Shown one piece after another: positions 8,625-18,209 of a DNA stretch of 64,000 nucleotides; the first letter of the stretch is position 1, and the number at the start of each line of letters is the position of its first letter. Location of the stretch: positions 1 through 64,000 of the forward strand of contig NZ_BMXI01000017.1 in NCBI RefSeq assembly GCF_014651675.1, read 5' to 3'. Source of the stretch: Roseibacillus persicicus. GTDB taxonomy: Bacteria > Verrucomicrobiota > Verrucomicrobiia > Verrucomicrobiales > Akkermansiaceae. A program made the translations under genes and the position numbers. The notes under the pieces are model-generated. The model made no database searches. It was not told the DNA's origin and saw nothing but the letters and a program-made list of their open reading frames with translations.

Positions 8625-9899
8625 TTAGGCGATGGTATCCGCGCCGAAGTAGGGGCGGAGGGGTTCGGGGACGGTGATGGTGCCGTCGGGGTTCTGGTAT
8701 TGCTCTAACAGGGCCACCATCAGGCGGGGCAGGGCGGTGCCGGAGCCGTTGAGGGTGTGGCAGAAGTTGTTTTTCCCGTCGGCGTCCTTGTAGCGCAGCT
8801 TCATGCGGCGGGCCTGGTAGTCGCCGAAATTCGAGCAGCTGGAGACTTCCAGATACTTGCCTTGGCCCGGGGCCCAGACCTCGATGTCGTAGGTCTTGCA
8901 GGCGCTGAAGCCGACGTCACCGGTGCAGAGCTCGATCACGCGGTAGTGCAGGCCGAGGGTCTGGAGAACGCTTTCGGCATGGCCGGTGAGCTCCTCGAGG
9001 ACCTCCATCGACTTGTCAGGGTGGGCCAGTTGCACGAGCTCGATCTTGTCAAACTGGTGCATGCGGATGATGCCCTTGTTGTCGCGACCGGCGGATCCGG
9101 CTTCGCGTCGGAAGCAGGGGGTGTGGGCGGTCATCTTGATGGGGAGCTGGTCCTCGGCCAAGATGGTGTCGCGGTAAAGGTTGGTGACAGGGACCTCGGC
9201 GGTGGGGGCGAGGAACGTTTGCCCCTCGTTGAGACCGTACATGTCGTCCTCGAACTTCGGAAGCTGGCCGGTGCCGAACATGCACTCGCGGTTGATGAGG
9301 TGGGGGACGTTGACCTCCTCGTAGCCGTTGGTCTCGGTCTGGAGGTCTAACAAATACTGGATGAGGGCGCGCTGGAGCTTGGCGCCCTTGCCGCGATAGA
9401 CCGCGAAGCCGCTGCCCGCGATGCGCACGGCGTCGTCGAAGGAAATGAGACCCAGACCTTCCGCGAGTTCGACGTGGTCCTTGGGATCGGTGACCTCGCG
9501 CTTGTCGCCCCATTCCCGGATGACGGGGTTGGCGTCCTCGTCCGCGCCAATGGGGCAGGCTTGGTGGGGGAGGTTGGGGATGGAGAGGAGGAGGGCCATC
9601 TGGTGCTCCTCGGCCTCATTGGATTGCTCGTCGAGAACCGCGATCTTGTCGCCGATGATGCGCACATCTTCCTTGATGGCCTCGGCTTCATCGGCCTTGC
9701 CCTGACCCATCAGGGCTCCGATTTGCTTGGAAAGAGTCTTGCGCTCGGATTGGAGAACCTGCTTTTCGGTTTCGGCTTTGCGGCGGGTTTCGTCGTAGGC
9801 GAGGACCTTGTCGACCAAGGTGTGGGGATCGCCTCCACGGGTGCGGACGCGGTCTTTGACGAAGTCGGGCTTTTCGCGAAGGAGCTTGATGTCGAGCAT
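8625..9899 (-). CDS. serS: Serine--tRNA ligase
   Basis: A cytoplasmic class II aminoacyl-tRNA synthetase of 424 residues, the usual length. It begins MLDIKLLREKPDFVKDRV, the classic SerRS N-terminus, so the start is placed at 9899 and not at the upstream in-frame ATG at 9941. Residues ~30-100 form the antiparallel coiled-coil arm that grips the long variable arm of tRNA-Ser and tRNA-Sec. Class II motif 2 appears as CFRREAGSAGRDNKGIIRMHQFDKIE and motif 3 as NGSGTALPRLMVALLEQYQ. It charges tRNA-Ser through a seryl-adenylate. It appears to be monocistronic. Confidence 0.97.
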   Translation of the reverse strand: MLDIKLLREKPDFVKDRVRTRGGDPHTLVDKVLAYDETRRKAETEKQVLQSERKTLSKQIGALMGQGKADEAEAIKEDVRIIGDKIAVLDEQSNEAEEHQMALLLSIPNLPHQACPIGADEDANPVIREWGDKREVTDPKDHVELAEGLGLISFDDAVRIAGSGFAVYRGKGAKLQRALIQYLLDLQTETNGYEEVNVPHLINRECMFGTGQLPKFEDDMYGLNEGQTFLAPTAEVPVTNLYRDTILAEDQLPIKMTAHTPCFRREAGSAGRDNKGIIRMHQFDKIELVQLAHPDKSMEVLEELTGHAESVLQTLGLHYRVIELCTGDVGFSACKTYDIEVWAPGQGKYLEVSSCSNFGDYQARRMKLRYKDADGKNNFCHTLNGSGTALPRLMVALLEQYQNPDGTITVPEPLRPYFGADTIA

Positions 9900-10126
9900 T
9901 GCGCGGCGTTTTAAGCATGAATCGCGGAGGGGTTCACGCAATTGTTTCGAGGAGAGGGTGGATTTTGGAGGAAGAACGGTGGAGTGGGGGATTTTGGGAG
10001 ATTTTTAGCAGGTGGGCTTGCGGGAATACTCGGTCGCTGCGCCTTCTGTGGTGAATCGGTCATCGCGGATAAAAAGCCTCAGCTCAGACTTTCGCTTTTT
10101 CGAAAACTGGCAGTAGAATCCCGCCG

Positions 10127-10822
10127 ATGATGAACTGGCGGTGGGCTCAATATTTTTTGGCGGTGGCTGCGGCGGTTGCTCCTTTGTTGGGAGTCTTCTT
10201 TTGGGGATGGAATGCGCGGGAGGTGGTTCTGCTGTATTGGATCGAGAATATTATCATCGGTTTCTGGCAATTGATGAAAATGGGGGCCGTGGGGGTTGGC
10301 AAAGTGAAGGATGTGGGGTGGTTTTTTGTGCCGGGGATGCTGTTCACGATGGCGTTTTTCACCATTCACTATGGGGGTTTTTGTGCGGGGCACGGGGTCT
10401 TTGTGCTGGAGATGACTAATTCCGGTGTCGCGGGATCGGGAGCAGAAGGAATCGATATGAAGGGGCTCAAGTTCTATCTCGGGCCCCTGCTTTTTGTGCA
10501 GTTGCTCTTCATGGTGGTCGGGCAGGCGTGGGCGGCGTTGCCGGTGGCGAGCATCTGGTCGGTGGCGGCCATTTTCGCCATGCGGGGATTGGGGTTTGTG
10601 CAGGACTTTATTCTAACAGGCGATTGGAAAAGGGCGGAGTTCCAGAAGCTGATGTTTGAGCCCTACAAAAGCATCATTGCGCTCCACGTTGCCATCGTTT
10701 TCGGGGCGGGATTGACCTTGGCTTTCAAAGGAGCCTGGCCGGTCCTGGCGATCATCGTGGTGGGCAAGTTGGTCATGGACTTTACCCAGATCCGGAAGCA
10801 GGAGATCGAGCAGGGAAACTGA
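10127..10822 (+). CDS. DUF6498-type integral membrane protein
   Basis: 231 residues with about five to six hydrophobic helices. The N-terminal NAREVVLLYWIENIIIGFWQLMKM is the signature of the DUF6498 family, whose function is unknown. It has a double ATG start (10127 and 10130). No neighbour in the same operon helps assign a role. The C-terminus is basic and probably cytoplasmic. Confidence 0.7.
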   Translation: MMNWRWAQYFLAVAAAVAPLLGVFFWGWNAREVVLLYWIENIIIGFWQLMKMGAVGVGKVKDVGWFFVPGMLFTMAFFTIHYGGFCAGHGVFVLEMTNSGVAGSGAEGIDMKGLKFYLGPLLFVQLLFMVVGQAWAALPVASIWSVAAIFAMRGLGFVQDFILTGDWKRAEFQKLMFEPYKSIIALHVAIVFGAGLTLAFKGAWPVLAIIVVGKLVMDFTQIRKQEIEQGN

Positions 10823-10994
10823 GGCAGGAGGGAGGCGCGCTCTCCTTTTTGAAAGGGAGAAGGGGCAGGGTTGGAAGCGGTTGCGTGGAAAATAGGGGGA
10901 GAAATCGGGGAGTTTTGCCCGGGGAGACGACGTTACTTGTTCAGAGCGTTCGCCTAGTGCGCGCTTTTCTCGGCTCAACCTGAAACCCGTCTTT

Positions 10995-13900
10995 GTGAAA
11001 ATACCCCTCAAAATACCGACCCTGATCTTCTCATTGGGTGCCCTGTTCGCACCCTCGGCTTTGCAGGCTGATTTGATCGCGCTCTATCGCTTTGACGAGG
11101 CTTCGGGGAGTTCTGCCGAGGATTTTGTCGCGGGGCGGGACGGGAGTTGGATTCCGGGGACTTTGGGGACCCCGGACTGGAATCCGGGAGGCGGTCAGAT
11201 TGGCGGCGCGGCTCGTTTTCCCGGGGTGGGTTCGCATCAGAATTACTTCACGCTTCCCGGCTTTCCGGAGCTCAATGGAGCACCCGAGGGCATGACGATT
11301 TCGGTTTGGTTCAAGCCGGATGGCAGCACGGGATATCGTGGGTTGATCATGACGCGTGGGGTGAATGGGGGCGACAACTACGGCATCGGGCATGAGAACA
11401 GTCACCTCGACGGGCGAGTCGATAGCCAATCGCTCGACACCTTGGAGGGGACGATGGCAGGCACCGGGGAGTGGTTTCACGTCGCGTGGGTCTGGGACAA
11501 TGTCGCGGGGACCCAGAGATTCTACATCAACGGATCGCCCTCGGGTTCGGCGGTGCCAGTCGACCTGCAGACCATCACCAGTAATGTGGATTGGCGGGTG
11601 GGGGATGACGCGTGCTGCAACGGCCGCAATCTGGACGGAATGGTGGATGACCTTTCGGTGTGGGAAGAGCCTTTGACTTCGGCCGAGGTGAGCACTCTTT
11701 ATCTGAATGGGCTCAGTGGTTTCAGTGCCAACGAGGTCGTGCCTCCCCCGGTGACGGAGCCCTTGAATGTGGGGCTGGTGATCAACGAGGTTCATTACGA
11801 TCCGGATCCCAAGACCGACTTCGTGGAGTTCATCGAGATTCTCAATACTGGACCGGGGGCTCTCGACCTGAGCGGCTACCGCTTTACCGAAGGGGTGGAT
11901 TTTATTTTTCCGCAAGGAACGGTCTTGGACGAGGCCGAGTATTTGATTCTGGCGGAGGATGCGGATTTTATTGCCGGGGCTTACTCGAATCTTCCTCAGG
12001 TTTTCCAATATCAGGGCTCGTTGAGCAATGATGGGGAGACGCTGGTGTTGCGGGATGCGACGACTGCGGTTGTGGATGAGGTGGACTACAAAGCGGAATT
12101 TCCCTGGCCCATTGCAGCCAACGGGGAGGGGATGTCGATGCAGTTGATCAATGGAACCCTCGATAATGATTTGGGTGGAAGCTGGCGGGCGGGGCTCCCG
12201 AGTCCGGGGATTCAGAACCCCAAGTTCGCAAGCAACGCACCGCCACAGATGCGGCAGGTCGAGCACTTTCCCGCCCAACCGACTTCCTCCGAAAGCACGA
12301 CCATCTCCGTCAAAGTGAGTGATCCCGACGGGGTTGCCTCCATGACCTTGTTCTACCAAATCAACGCGCCAGGGCAGTATATCCCCGCCTTCAACCCCTT
12401 GTCGATTTCGACCGTCAACAGCGCCCCTTCGACGCCTTTGCCGGCCAATCCCGCCTTTGAGGATCCCGCGAATTGGGTTTCTCTAACAATGAACCCGGAT
12501 CCAATGAATCCGGACTACTATCAGGCCACGATTCCGGCACAGCCGCACCGAACCCTGGTGCGCTATCGAATCGAGGCAGAGGACGAGCTCGAGAACTCGG
12601 TCCGGGTGCCCTATGAGGATGATCCGTCTCTTAACTTCGCCTACTTTTCCTACGATGGGGTTCCGGATTACACTGCAGGGCTCAACTCGGTTCATCCCGG
12701 GGGACCAGGCCACACGTATCCCTCGGCGATGTTGACCAGTCTGCCGGTCTATCACCTGATCACCGATGGCGATGACTTTGCGGAGTGCTGGGCTTATGAT
12801 TCGTCGGATCGAGTAAGCACGGATTCCAACTCCCGCTCAAAGTTCAACTGGGAAGGCGCCTTTGTCTATGGGGACAAGGTGTATGACCATGTGGAGTATC
12901 GTCTGCGCCAACGCAACGATCGGTATGCGGGGGGCAATGGGCGCCGGTCGATGCGCTTTCGCTTTCAGCGTGGCAATTACTTTCAAGCGCTGGACCCGAC
13001 GGGGGAGCCCTATCCGGAAAAGTGGCGCTCGATGAATACAAGCAAGATGTCCCGCTTCACCGAAGGAGCCAATCACGGAATGCGGGAGCTGGTTTCCTCG
13101 CGGCTGTGGAATCTCGCCGGGGTGGTGGCTCCGGACTTTCAGCATGTTCACTTCCGGGTCATCGATGATGTGCAGGAGCAGGCGAATCAATATCAGGGGG
13201 ACTTCTATGGTCTTTCCATGATCTTCGAGGATGTCGACGCTCGTTTTGTGGATTCCCGGAATTTGGCGAAAGGAAATATCTATAAGCTGAAGGATGGGGA
13301 AAGCAGCCCGCTCGAGCTGCAGAAGTATCAGGCGCGCGATGCGGTGACGAACGGGAGCGACTTTCTAAATATTCGAGAAAATCTAGGACCGCCGACCCAG
13401 TCCGACCAGTGGTTGCGCGACCACGTGGATTGGGATTCCTGGTATCTCTACGCTGCGTTGGGTGAGGGGTTTCGTCACTACGACTTTGCGCCCAACATCT
13501 GGAAAAATCGAATCTGGTATTTCAAGCCCGACCCGGGAAATCCCTTGGGGAAAATGTCGATCATTCCCCACGACACGGATGCAACGTGGAAGAGAGGAAC
13601 CAATGACTCGCAGTGGAATGATCCCTCTTATGCTTCCGGGACTGGATATCGCGGCCGGGTGGTGGGGATCGACTTGCCGAAGGAGGCGATTCAAGAAATC
13701 ACGGGGCTGAATGGGAGTGATGGAGAGAACCATCCCGAGCGGCCGGCATTCATGTTAGAGTATCGCAACACCATCCGCGAAGTGCGCGACCTCCTCTGGC
13801 AGCCCGAGACGGTGAATGGAGTAATCGATCAAGTCGCTGCTCACATAGCAGAGTTCTCGCTGGCGGATCGCGACCGGTGGGACCAGGGGCCGGCTGCCAC

Positions 13901-15785
13901 TGGAAACGAGGATATCGGGCCGCTGGAAAGTCAGGTGGCCACTATGAAGAACCTCGCCTTCGTGGAGGACCTCTACATGGGGAACTCTTTGGCCGGAGGC
14001 CGGGCCCAGTGGTTGACGAATCTCGCCGAGGATTCCCAAATCCCGGTCACTCCTCAGATTACGTATGTGGGGCCCTCCGAGCATCCCACGGGCGAGCTGG
14101 CTTTTGAGTCCAGCGACTTCTCCGACCCCGACGGGGACGAGACCTTTGGCGCGATCGAGTGGAGGGTGGCGGAGGTGGCTCCGCCTGCGGAAGCGGAGGT
14201 CGCCATCATTCCGTTCGGATCCACATGGAAGTATTTGGACAATGGTTCTAATCAAGGCACGGCTTGGCAGGAGGTTTCCTTTGACGACTCGTCCTGGGCA
14301 TCGGGGGTGGCTCCGTTGGGTTATGGCGATGGAGATGAGGCCACGGTCGTGAGCTATGGTCCGGATGCCAGCAACAAGTATCCCACCACCTATTTCCGAA
14401 AAACCTTCACCCTCAACGATGTCGCTTCGCTAGGGAGTCTGGTGATGACGGTGTATCGTGATGACGGGGTGGTGGTGCATCTGAATGGATCCCAAGTCTA
14501 CACCAGCAACATGCCAACCAGTGGGGTCAATTATCTGACCTTTGCGACGGGAAATGCCGCGAACGATGGCAATACTCCCTTGGTAGCGACTCTTCCCAAC
14601 TTCCTATTCAACGAAGGGCTGAACACTTTGGCGGTCGAGATTCATCAGCGTACGGGAAACAGCAGTGACATTGGTTTCGAGCTGTCGTTGGTGGATGCGC
14701 CCCCAGTCTCGCAAGACCCTCTTCATGAGTGGAACGCCACTTGGGAGTCCGGGGCCTTGGCGACCTTTCAACCGGAAATCGCGGTTCCTGCGATTGCTAC
14801 TCGCGAGGGGAGGCTCTATCGGGCCCGGGTGCGGCATCAGGACCAGTCGGGGCGTTGGTCTCATTGGTCGGCGCCTTACGAGTTCGAAGCGGGAGCGGCT
14901 GATGCCAGTCTATGGCAGGGGTCTTTGGTCATTAGCGAGCTGATGTATCATCCCGCGTCACCGACTGCGGCGGAGATTCTCAATGGCTTCGATGACGATG
15001 ACCTTTTTGAGTATATCGAAATCCAGAATGTGGGGAACCAGACGCTGGACTTAAATGATGTTCGGCTCACCAAGGGGGTGGACTTTAACTTTTTCAACTC
15101 TGCGATTACCTCTCTTGATCCGGGGCAATATGTTTTGGTGGTGAATGACCTCGCGGCCTTCGAGATGCGCTATGGGACAGGGTTGCCGGTGGCGGGAGAG
15201 TTCGAGGATGGGAAGTTGGATAATGGGGGCGAGAACGTGAAGCTGACCTTCGGAGCGGGAATCGCGATTCAGGAATTCGAGTATGATGACGCTTCGCCCT
15301 GGCCCCTTGAGCCGGATGGCAATGGTCCGAGCCTCGTGCTGTTAGACCCCATCTCCTTGCCGGACCATGGCCTGCCTGGGAATTGGGTCGCTAGTAGCGC
15401 GCCGGGGGGAAGCCCGGGAGGTCCCGAGCTGCTTCAGTTCGTCGGAAATCCTGAAGAGGACTTGGATGGAGATGGGCTGAATGCGCTTTTGGAATATGGC
15501 TTTGGGTCTAGCGACGCCGTTCGAAATGCCGCGCCTTTCCAGCTTGTGAGTTCAGCTGAAGGTGTCTTGGAACTGGAGTTCGAGCTCAATCTTCTGGCGG
15601 GAGATTTAACTTGGGAACTGCAAGTGTCTGATGAACTGTTAGACTGGGATGCGGTTGACTCAGCCTACGTGATGACGGGAAATGAGAACAATGGAGATGG
15701 CACGGCGACCATTCGATTTGCGGTGCCAGAGAGCGAAAGTGAGCTTCGACGATTCTATCGCTTGAGGTTCGATCTCTTGCCCTAG
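10995..15785 (+). CDS. Giant exported LamG / lamin-tail / CotH-kinase surface protein
   Basis: 1,596 residues starting at a GTG (MKIPLKIPTLIF), with a signal peptide ending near residue 25. Domains in order: LamG-like lectin fold (~26-240); a first lamin-tail domain (~258-390, INEVHYDPDPKTDFVEFIEI); a CotH-kinase-like region (~640-930, with MRFRFQRGNYFQ, GDFYGLSMIFEDVDARF and IPHDTDATWKRG); a galactose-binding-like sandwich (~1070-1232); a fibronectin-like stretch; a second lamin-tail domain (~1311-1465, ISELMYHPASP); and an acidic tail. This architecture is common in Verrucomicrobiota and Planctomycetes. CotH proteins phosphorylate protein substrates in Bacillus spore coats; here a surface role is inferred. 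No sortase or PEP-CTERM anchor is visible. Confidence 0.88.
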   Translation: MKIPLKIPTLIFSLGALFAPSALQADLIALYRFDEASGSSAEDFVAGRDGSWIPGTLGTPDWNPGGGQIGGAARFPGVGSHQNYFTLPGFPELNGAPEGMTISVWFKPDGSTGYRGLIMTRGVNGGDNYGIGHENSHLDGRVDSQSLDTLEGTMAGTGEWFHVAWVWDNVAGTQRFYINGSPSGSAVPVDLQTITSNVDWRVGDDACCNGRNLDGMVDDLSVWEEPLTSAEVSTLYLNGLSGFSANEVVPPPVTEPLNVGLVINEVHYDPDPKTDFVEFIEILNTGPGALDLSGYRFTEGVDFIFPQGTVLDEAEYLILAEDADFIAGAYSNLPQVFQYQGSLSNDGETLVLRDATTAVVDEVDYKAEFPWPIAANGEGMSMQLINGTLDNDLGGSWRAGLPSPGIQNPKFASNAPPQMRQVEHFPAQPTSSESTTISVKVSDPDGVASMTLFYQINAPGQYIPAFNPLSISTVNSAPSTPLPANPAFEDPANWVSLTMNPDPMNPDYYQATIPAQPHRTLVRYRIEAEDELENSVRVPYEDDPSLNFAYFSYDGVPDYTAGLNSVHPGGPGHTYPSAMLTSLPVYHLITDGDDFAECWAYDSSDRVSTDSNSRSKFNWEGAFVYGDKVYDHVEYRLRQRNDRYAGGNGRRSMRFRFQRGNYFQALDPTGEPYPEKWRSMNTSKMSRFTEGANHGMRELVSSRLWNLAGVVAPDFQHVHFRVIDDVQEQANQYQGDFYGLSMIFEDVDARFVDSRNLAKGNIYKLKDGESSPLELQKYQARDAVTNGSDFLNIRENLGPPTQSDQWLRDHVDWDSWYLYAALGEGFRHYDFAPNIWKNRIWYFKPDPGNPLGKMSIIPHDTDATWKRGTNDSQWNDPSYASGTGYRGRVVGIDLPKEAIQEITGLNGSDGENHPERPAFMLEYRNTIREVRDLLWQPETVNGVIDQVAAHIAEFSLADRDRWDQGPAATGNEDIGPLESQVATMKNLAFVEDLYMGNSLAGGRAQWLTNLAEDSQIPVTPQITYVGPSEHPTGELAFESSDFSDPDGDETFGAIEWRVAEVAPPAEAEVAIIPFGSTWKYLDNGSNQGTAWQEVSFDDSSWASGVAPLGYGDGDEATVVSYGPDASNKYPTTYFRKTFTLNDVASLGSLVMTVYRDDGVVVHLNGSQVYTSNMPTSGVNYLTFATGNAANDGNTPLVATLPNFLFNEGLNTLAVEIHQRTGNSSDIGFELSLVDAPPVSQDPLHEWNATWESGALATFQPEIAVPAIATREGRLYRARVRHQDQSGRWSHWSAPYEFEAGAADASLWQGSLVISELMYHPASPTAAEILNGFDDDDLFEYIEIQNVGNQTLDLNDVRLTKGVDFNFFNSAITSLDPGQYVLVVNDLAAFEMRYGTGLPVAGEFEDGKLDNGGENVKLTFGAGIAIQEFEYDDASPWPLEPDGNGPSLVLLDPISLPDHGLPGNWVASSAPGGSPGGPELLQFVGNPEEDLDGDGLNALLEYGFGSSDAVRNAAPFQLVSSAEGVLELEFELNLLAGDLTWELQVSDELLDWDAVDSAYVMTGNENNGDGTATIRFAVPESESELRRFYRLRFDLLP

Positions 15786-16747
15786 TCGGGTTGGGGAGCT
15801 TCTCTGCGGAGGATTTCGGCCATGGCCCACTCGGCGTGTTCGGCGATGAGGGGATCGGGGTCCTGCGCCGCAGTGCGCAGGGCTGGCAGGTCGTCATGAT
15901 TGCCGGTATTTCCCAGCGCGACACACACGTTGCGCAGGAAGCGCGGGCGCTTGGAACGCTTGATGGGGGACTTGCTGAAGAGGGTGCGGAACTCCTGATC
16001 GGTAAGGGCGAGAAAGTCGCGCAGGCTGTGGTCGAAGATGGTCTCGCGGGCGTGCAGGCGGGTCTCTTGCGAGACTTTCGCAAAGCGGTTCCACGGGCAA
16101 ATTGCCAGGCAGTCGTCGCAGCCATAGATGCGGTCGCCCATCAGAGGGCGTAGCTCGAGGGGAATGGGTCCCTTGTGCTCGATGGTGAGGTAGGAGATGC
16201 ATCGACGGGCATCCATGGAGTGGGGCGAGGTGATGGCCCGGGTGGGACAGGCATCGATGCAGGCGGTGCACTTGCCGCAGCGGTCGTTCTCGGGTTGGTC
16301 GACGGGGAGAGCGAGGGTTGTTAGAAAGTCGGCGAGGAAGAACCAGGAGCCGAGCCCGCGATGGATTTGCACGGTCGACTTGCCGTTCCATCCCAAGCCT
16401 GCCTCGTTGGCAAAGTCGCGCTCGAGAACCGGTCCGGTATCGGTGTAGAATCTTTGGGTTCCTCCGTGTTGTTCGAGAAAGAGGTTGAGATCGCGCAACT
16501 TGGGGGTAATGAAATCGTGGTAGTCCCGATTCCAGGAATAGGAGGCGATGCGGTAGTTGGCGGGTGGGTGTGGACCGGTGTGATAATTGAAGGCCATCAC
16601 CACCACCGATTGGCAGCCCGGCAGGACGATGCGCGGGTCGGAGCGGCGCTCGGGGTCGCGCTCCAGCCAAGTCATATCGCCATGCTTTCCGTCCTTGATC
16701 CAATCTTGAAAAGCGTCGGCGTGGCGGGCCCGCTGGGCAGGTGCCAC
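15782..16747 (-). CDS. queG: Epoxyqueuosine reductase
   Basis: Catalyses the last step of queuosine synthesis, reducing epoxyqueuosine in tRNA, using cobalamin and two [4Fe-4S] clusters. Both cluster motifs are present: CGKCTACIDACPTRAI and CDDCLAICPWNRF. The N-terminal cobalamin region SVVVMAFNYHTG and a C-terminal HEAT-like tail are also seen. The only ordinary start codon is GTG at 16747, which truncates the conserved N-terminus. The frame continues upstream as ELKTELTAKALELGFADLRV, matching the family, until an in-frame TAA at 16826-16828. The only non-standard candidate there is ATC at 16816. The gene overlaps the CotH gene's stop by 4 bases. Confidence 0.93.
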   Translation of the reverse strand: MAPAQRARHADAFQDWIKDGKHGDMTWLERDPERRSDPRIVLPGCQSVVVMAFNYHTGPHPPANYRIASYSWNRDYHDFITPKLRDLNLFLEQHGGTQRFYTDTGPVLERDFANEAGLGWNGKSTVQIHRGLGSWFFLADFLTTLALPVDQPENDRCGKCTACIDACPTRAITSPHSMDARRCISYLTIEHKGPIPLELRPLMGDRIYGCDDCLAICPWNRFAKVSQETRLHARETIFDHSLRDFLALTDQEFRTLFSKSPIKRSKRPRFLRNVCVALGNTGNHDDLPALRTAAQDPDPLIAEHAEWAMAEILRREAPQPD

Positions 16748-16913
16748 CCGCAGATCGGCAAAGCCGAGTTCCAGGGCTTTGGCGGTGAGTTCGGTCTTGA
16801 GTTCGGCGGGGTCGATGGCGGCAGTTTAGCGATTGCTTTCCCGATGTCCACCGTAGGGAGGGGGCGCGGGTCTTGGCACTTGTGTTTTTTCCGATTGCTG
16901 GGACTTTTTAAGA

Positions 16914-18149
16914 GTGGAAAGCAAGAGCCCATCGTTTTGGAAGCAGCATTGGAGAAAGCTGGTTGCGGGCTATCTGGTGCTCTTGCTGGCGTCGCATCTG
17001 GTTGTCTTCTTTTCCAAAAAAGGGCCAGAAGAGGAGCCTGCCCATCGGGTTGTGACCGAGGACGGTCTTGTCATCGCCTATTCGGAATGGGGAGAACGCG
17101 TGGGGGTGCCGCTCATCCTTTCCCATGGTAGTCCCGGGGGCGGAGGGTCGGACTTCGAGGTCTTCGCGCGAGAACTCGCCAAGGAGCGTTGGGTGATCGC
17201 ACCGGACCGATGGGGTTTCGGGCAATCGACGAAGGATGTGGACGACTACTCCTTCATCGCGGATGCGGAGGCGATCGCAACTTTGATGGCGGCGCTGGAA
17301 ATCCCCGAGGTGGACGCGATGGGCTGGTCCTATGGCGGAGGGGTAGTTCTGGAGTTGGCCCGGCGCCATCCTGATTCGGTTAGGTCCTTGGGCTTGTTGG
17401 GGGCGATTGGGATTCAGGAAGGGGAGGGCAGTGGAAGCTATGCGGTGGAGCAGGCGAAGTATTTCTTGATGAAGCTAGCGGTGGTGGCTCTGCCTGAGGT
17501 CGTTCCACACTTTGGATTGGCGGGAGACCGAATGAAGCGGCGGGCATTCGTGCGGGATTTTCAAGACGCCGACATGCGGCCCATGCGAGGATTGATGGAA
17601 TCATTGGAAAAGCCGGTGCTGATTGTGCATGGCGAGGATGACCCCATGGTGCCGGCTTGGGTGGCGGAAGAGCATCATCGTTTGCTCGGCAATAGTCGTT
17701 TGGTGGTCCTAGAAGGGTCGCACTTTTTCCCGATGGGAGGGGAAGGGGTGGAGGCAGCGGTGAAGGAGGTGAATTCCTTTCTCAATGCCGTCGCGCTTGG
17801 CGAGGAGGTGAACGGGGAGAGCTACCAATCGCGTCGCACGAATATGAAGGCTCTCTGGCCGGGAGGGCCATCCCTGCGCGGATGGAAACCCTGGTGGCTG
17901 GTGATGCTCGTGAGCGGGGCGTTGGCCTGGCGCTTCCCTCGAACCACCGTTTTTCTAGCGGGCTGTGTTGGGTCATTGCTTCTGTTCGATGGGCTGCTGG
18001 CCTTGGGGGCCGTTTTACTCGTGTTGCTGGGAAAGCGATTTTTCGGCAAAAAGCCGACGAAAAGGCGGCCTCGGTGGAAGCGGTTTCTGCTAGTAGTAGA
18101 CTTCTTGGCAGGGAGTGTTTTGGGGGGACTGTTGTTGCGGTTGGGATAG
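16914..18149 (+). CDS. Membrane-anchored alpha/beta hydrolase
   Basis: 411 residues from a GTG. A membrane helix lies at about 16-33. The hydrolase fold spans ~45-300, with an oxyanion-region SHGSPGGG, nucleophile S139 in GWSYGGG, an acidic residue in GEDDP (D243) and H270 in EGSHFF. The triad is complete. The last ~90 residues contain two to three further membrane helices and a basic loop (KRFFGKKPTKRRPRWKR), an uncommon extension. Substrate unknown; an esterase or peptidase-like activity at the membrane is likely. It is transcribed divergently from queG. Confidence 0.82.
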   Translation: MESKSPSFWKQHWRKLVAGYLVLLLASHLVVFFSKKGPEEEPAHRVVTEDGLVIAYSEWGERVGVPLILSHGSPGGGGSDFEVFARELAKERWVIAPDRWGFGQSTKDVDDYSFIADAEAIATLMAALEIPEVDAMGWSYGGGVVLELARRHPDSVRSLGLLGAIGIQEGEGSGSYAVEQAKYFLMKLAVVALPEVVPHFGLAGDRMKRRAFVRDFQDADMRPMRGLMESLEKPVLIVHGEDDPMVPAWVAEEHHRLLGNSRLVVLEGSHFFPMGGEGVEAAVKEVNSFLNAVALGEEVNGESYQSRRTNMKALWPGGPSLRGWKPWWLVMLVSGALAWRFPRTTVFLAGCVGSLLLFDGLLALGAVLLVLLGKRFFGKKPTKRRPRWKRFLLVVDFLAGSVLGGLLLRLG

Positions 18150-18209
18150 GAAGCTATGGGGTTGGAAGCTGGGGAACTCTTTGATATCAATTGCGGTGCG
18201 CACGTTGCC

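Noticed and set aside
10840-10870. Hairpin after the DUF6498 gene as a terminator
   Set aside because: The stem is imperfect and not followed by a T run.
11031-12359. Minus-strand open frame of 442 codons inside the CotH protein gene
   Set aside because: Antisense of LamG/LTD coding sequence; basic, His-rich and without family features.
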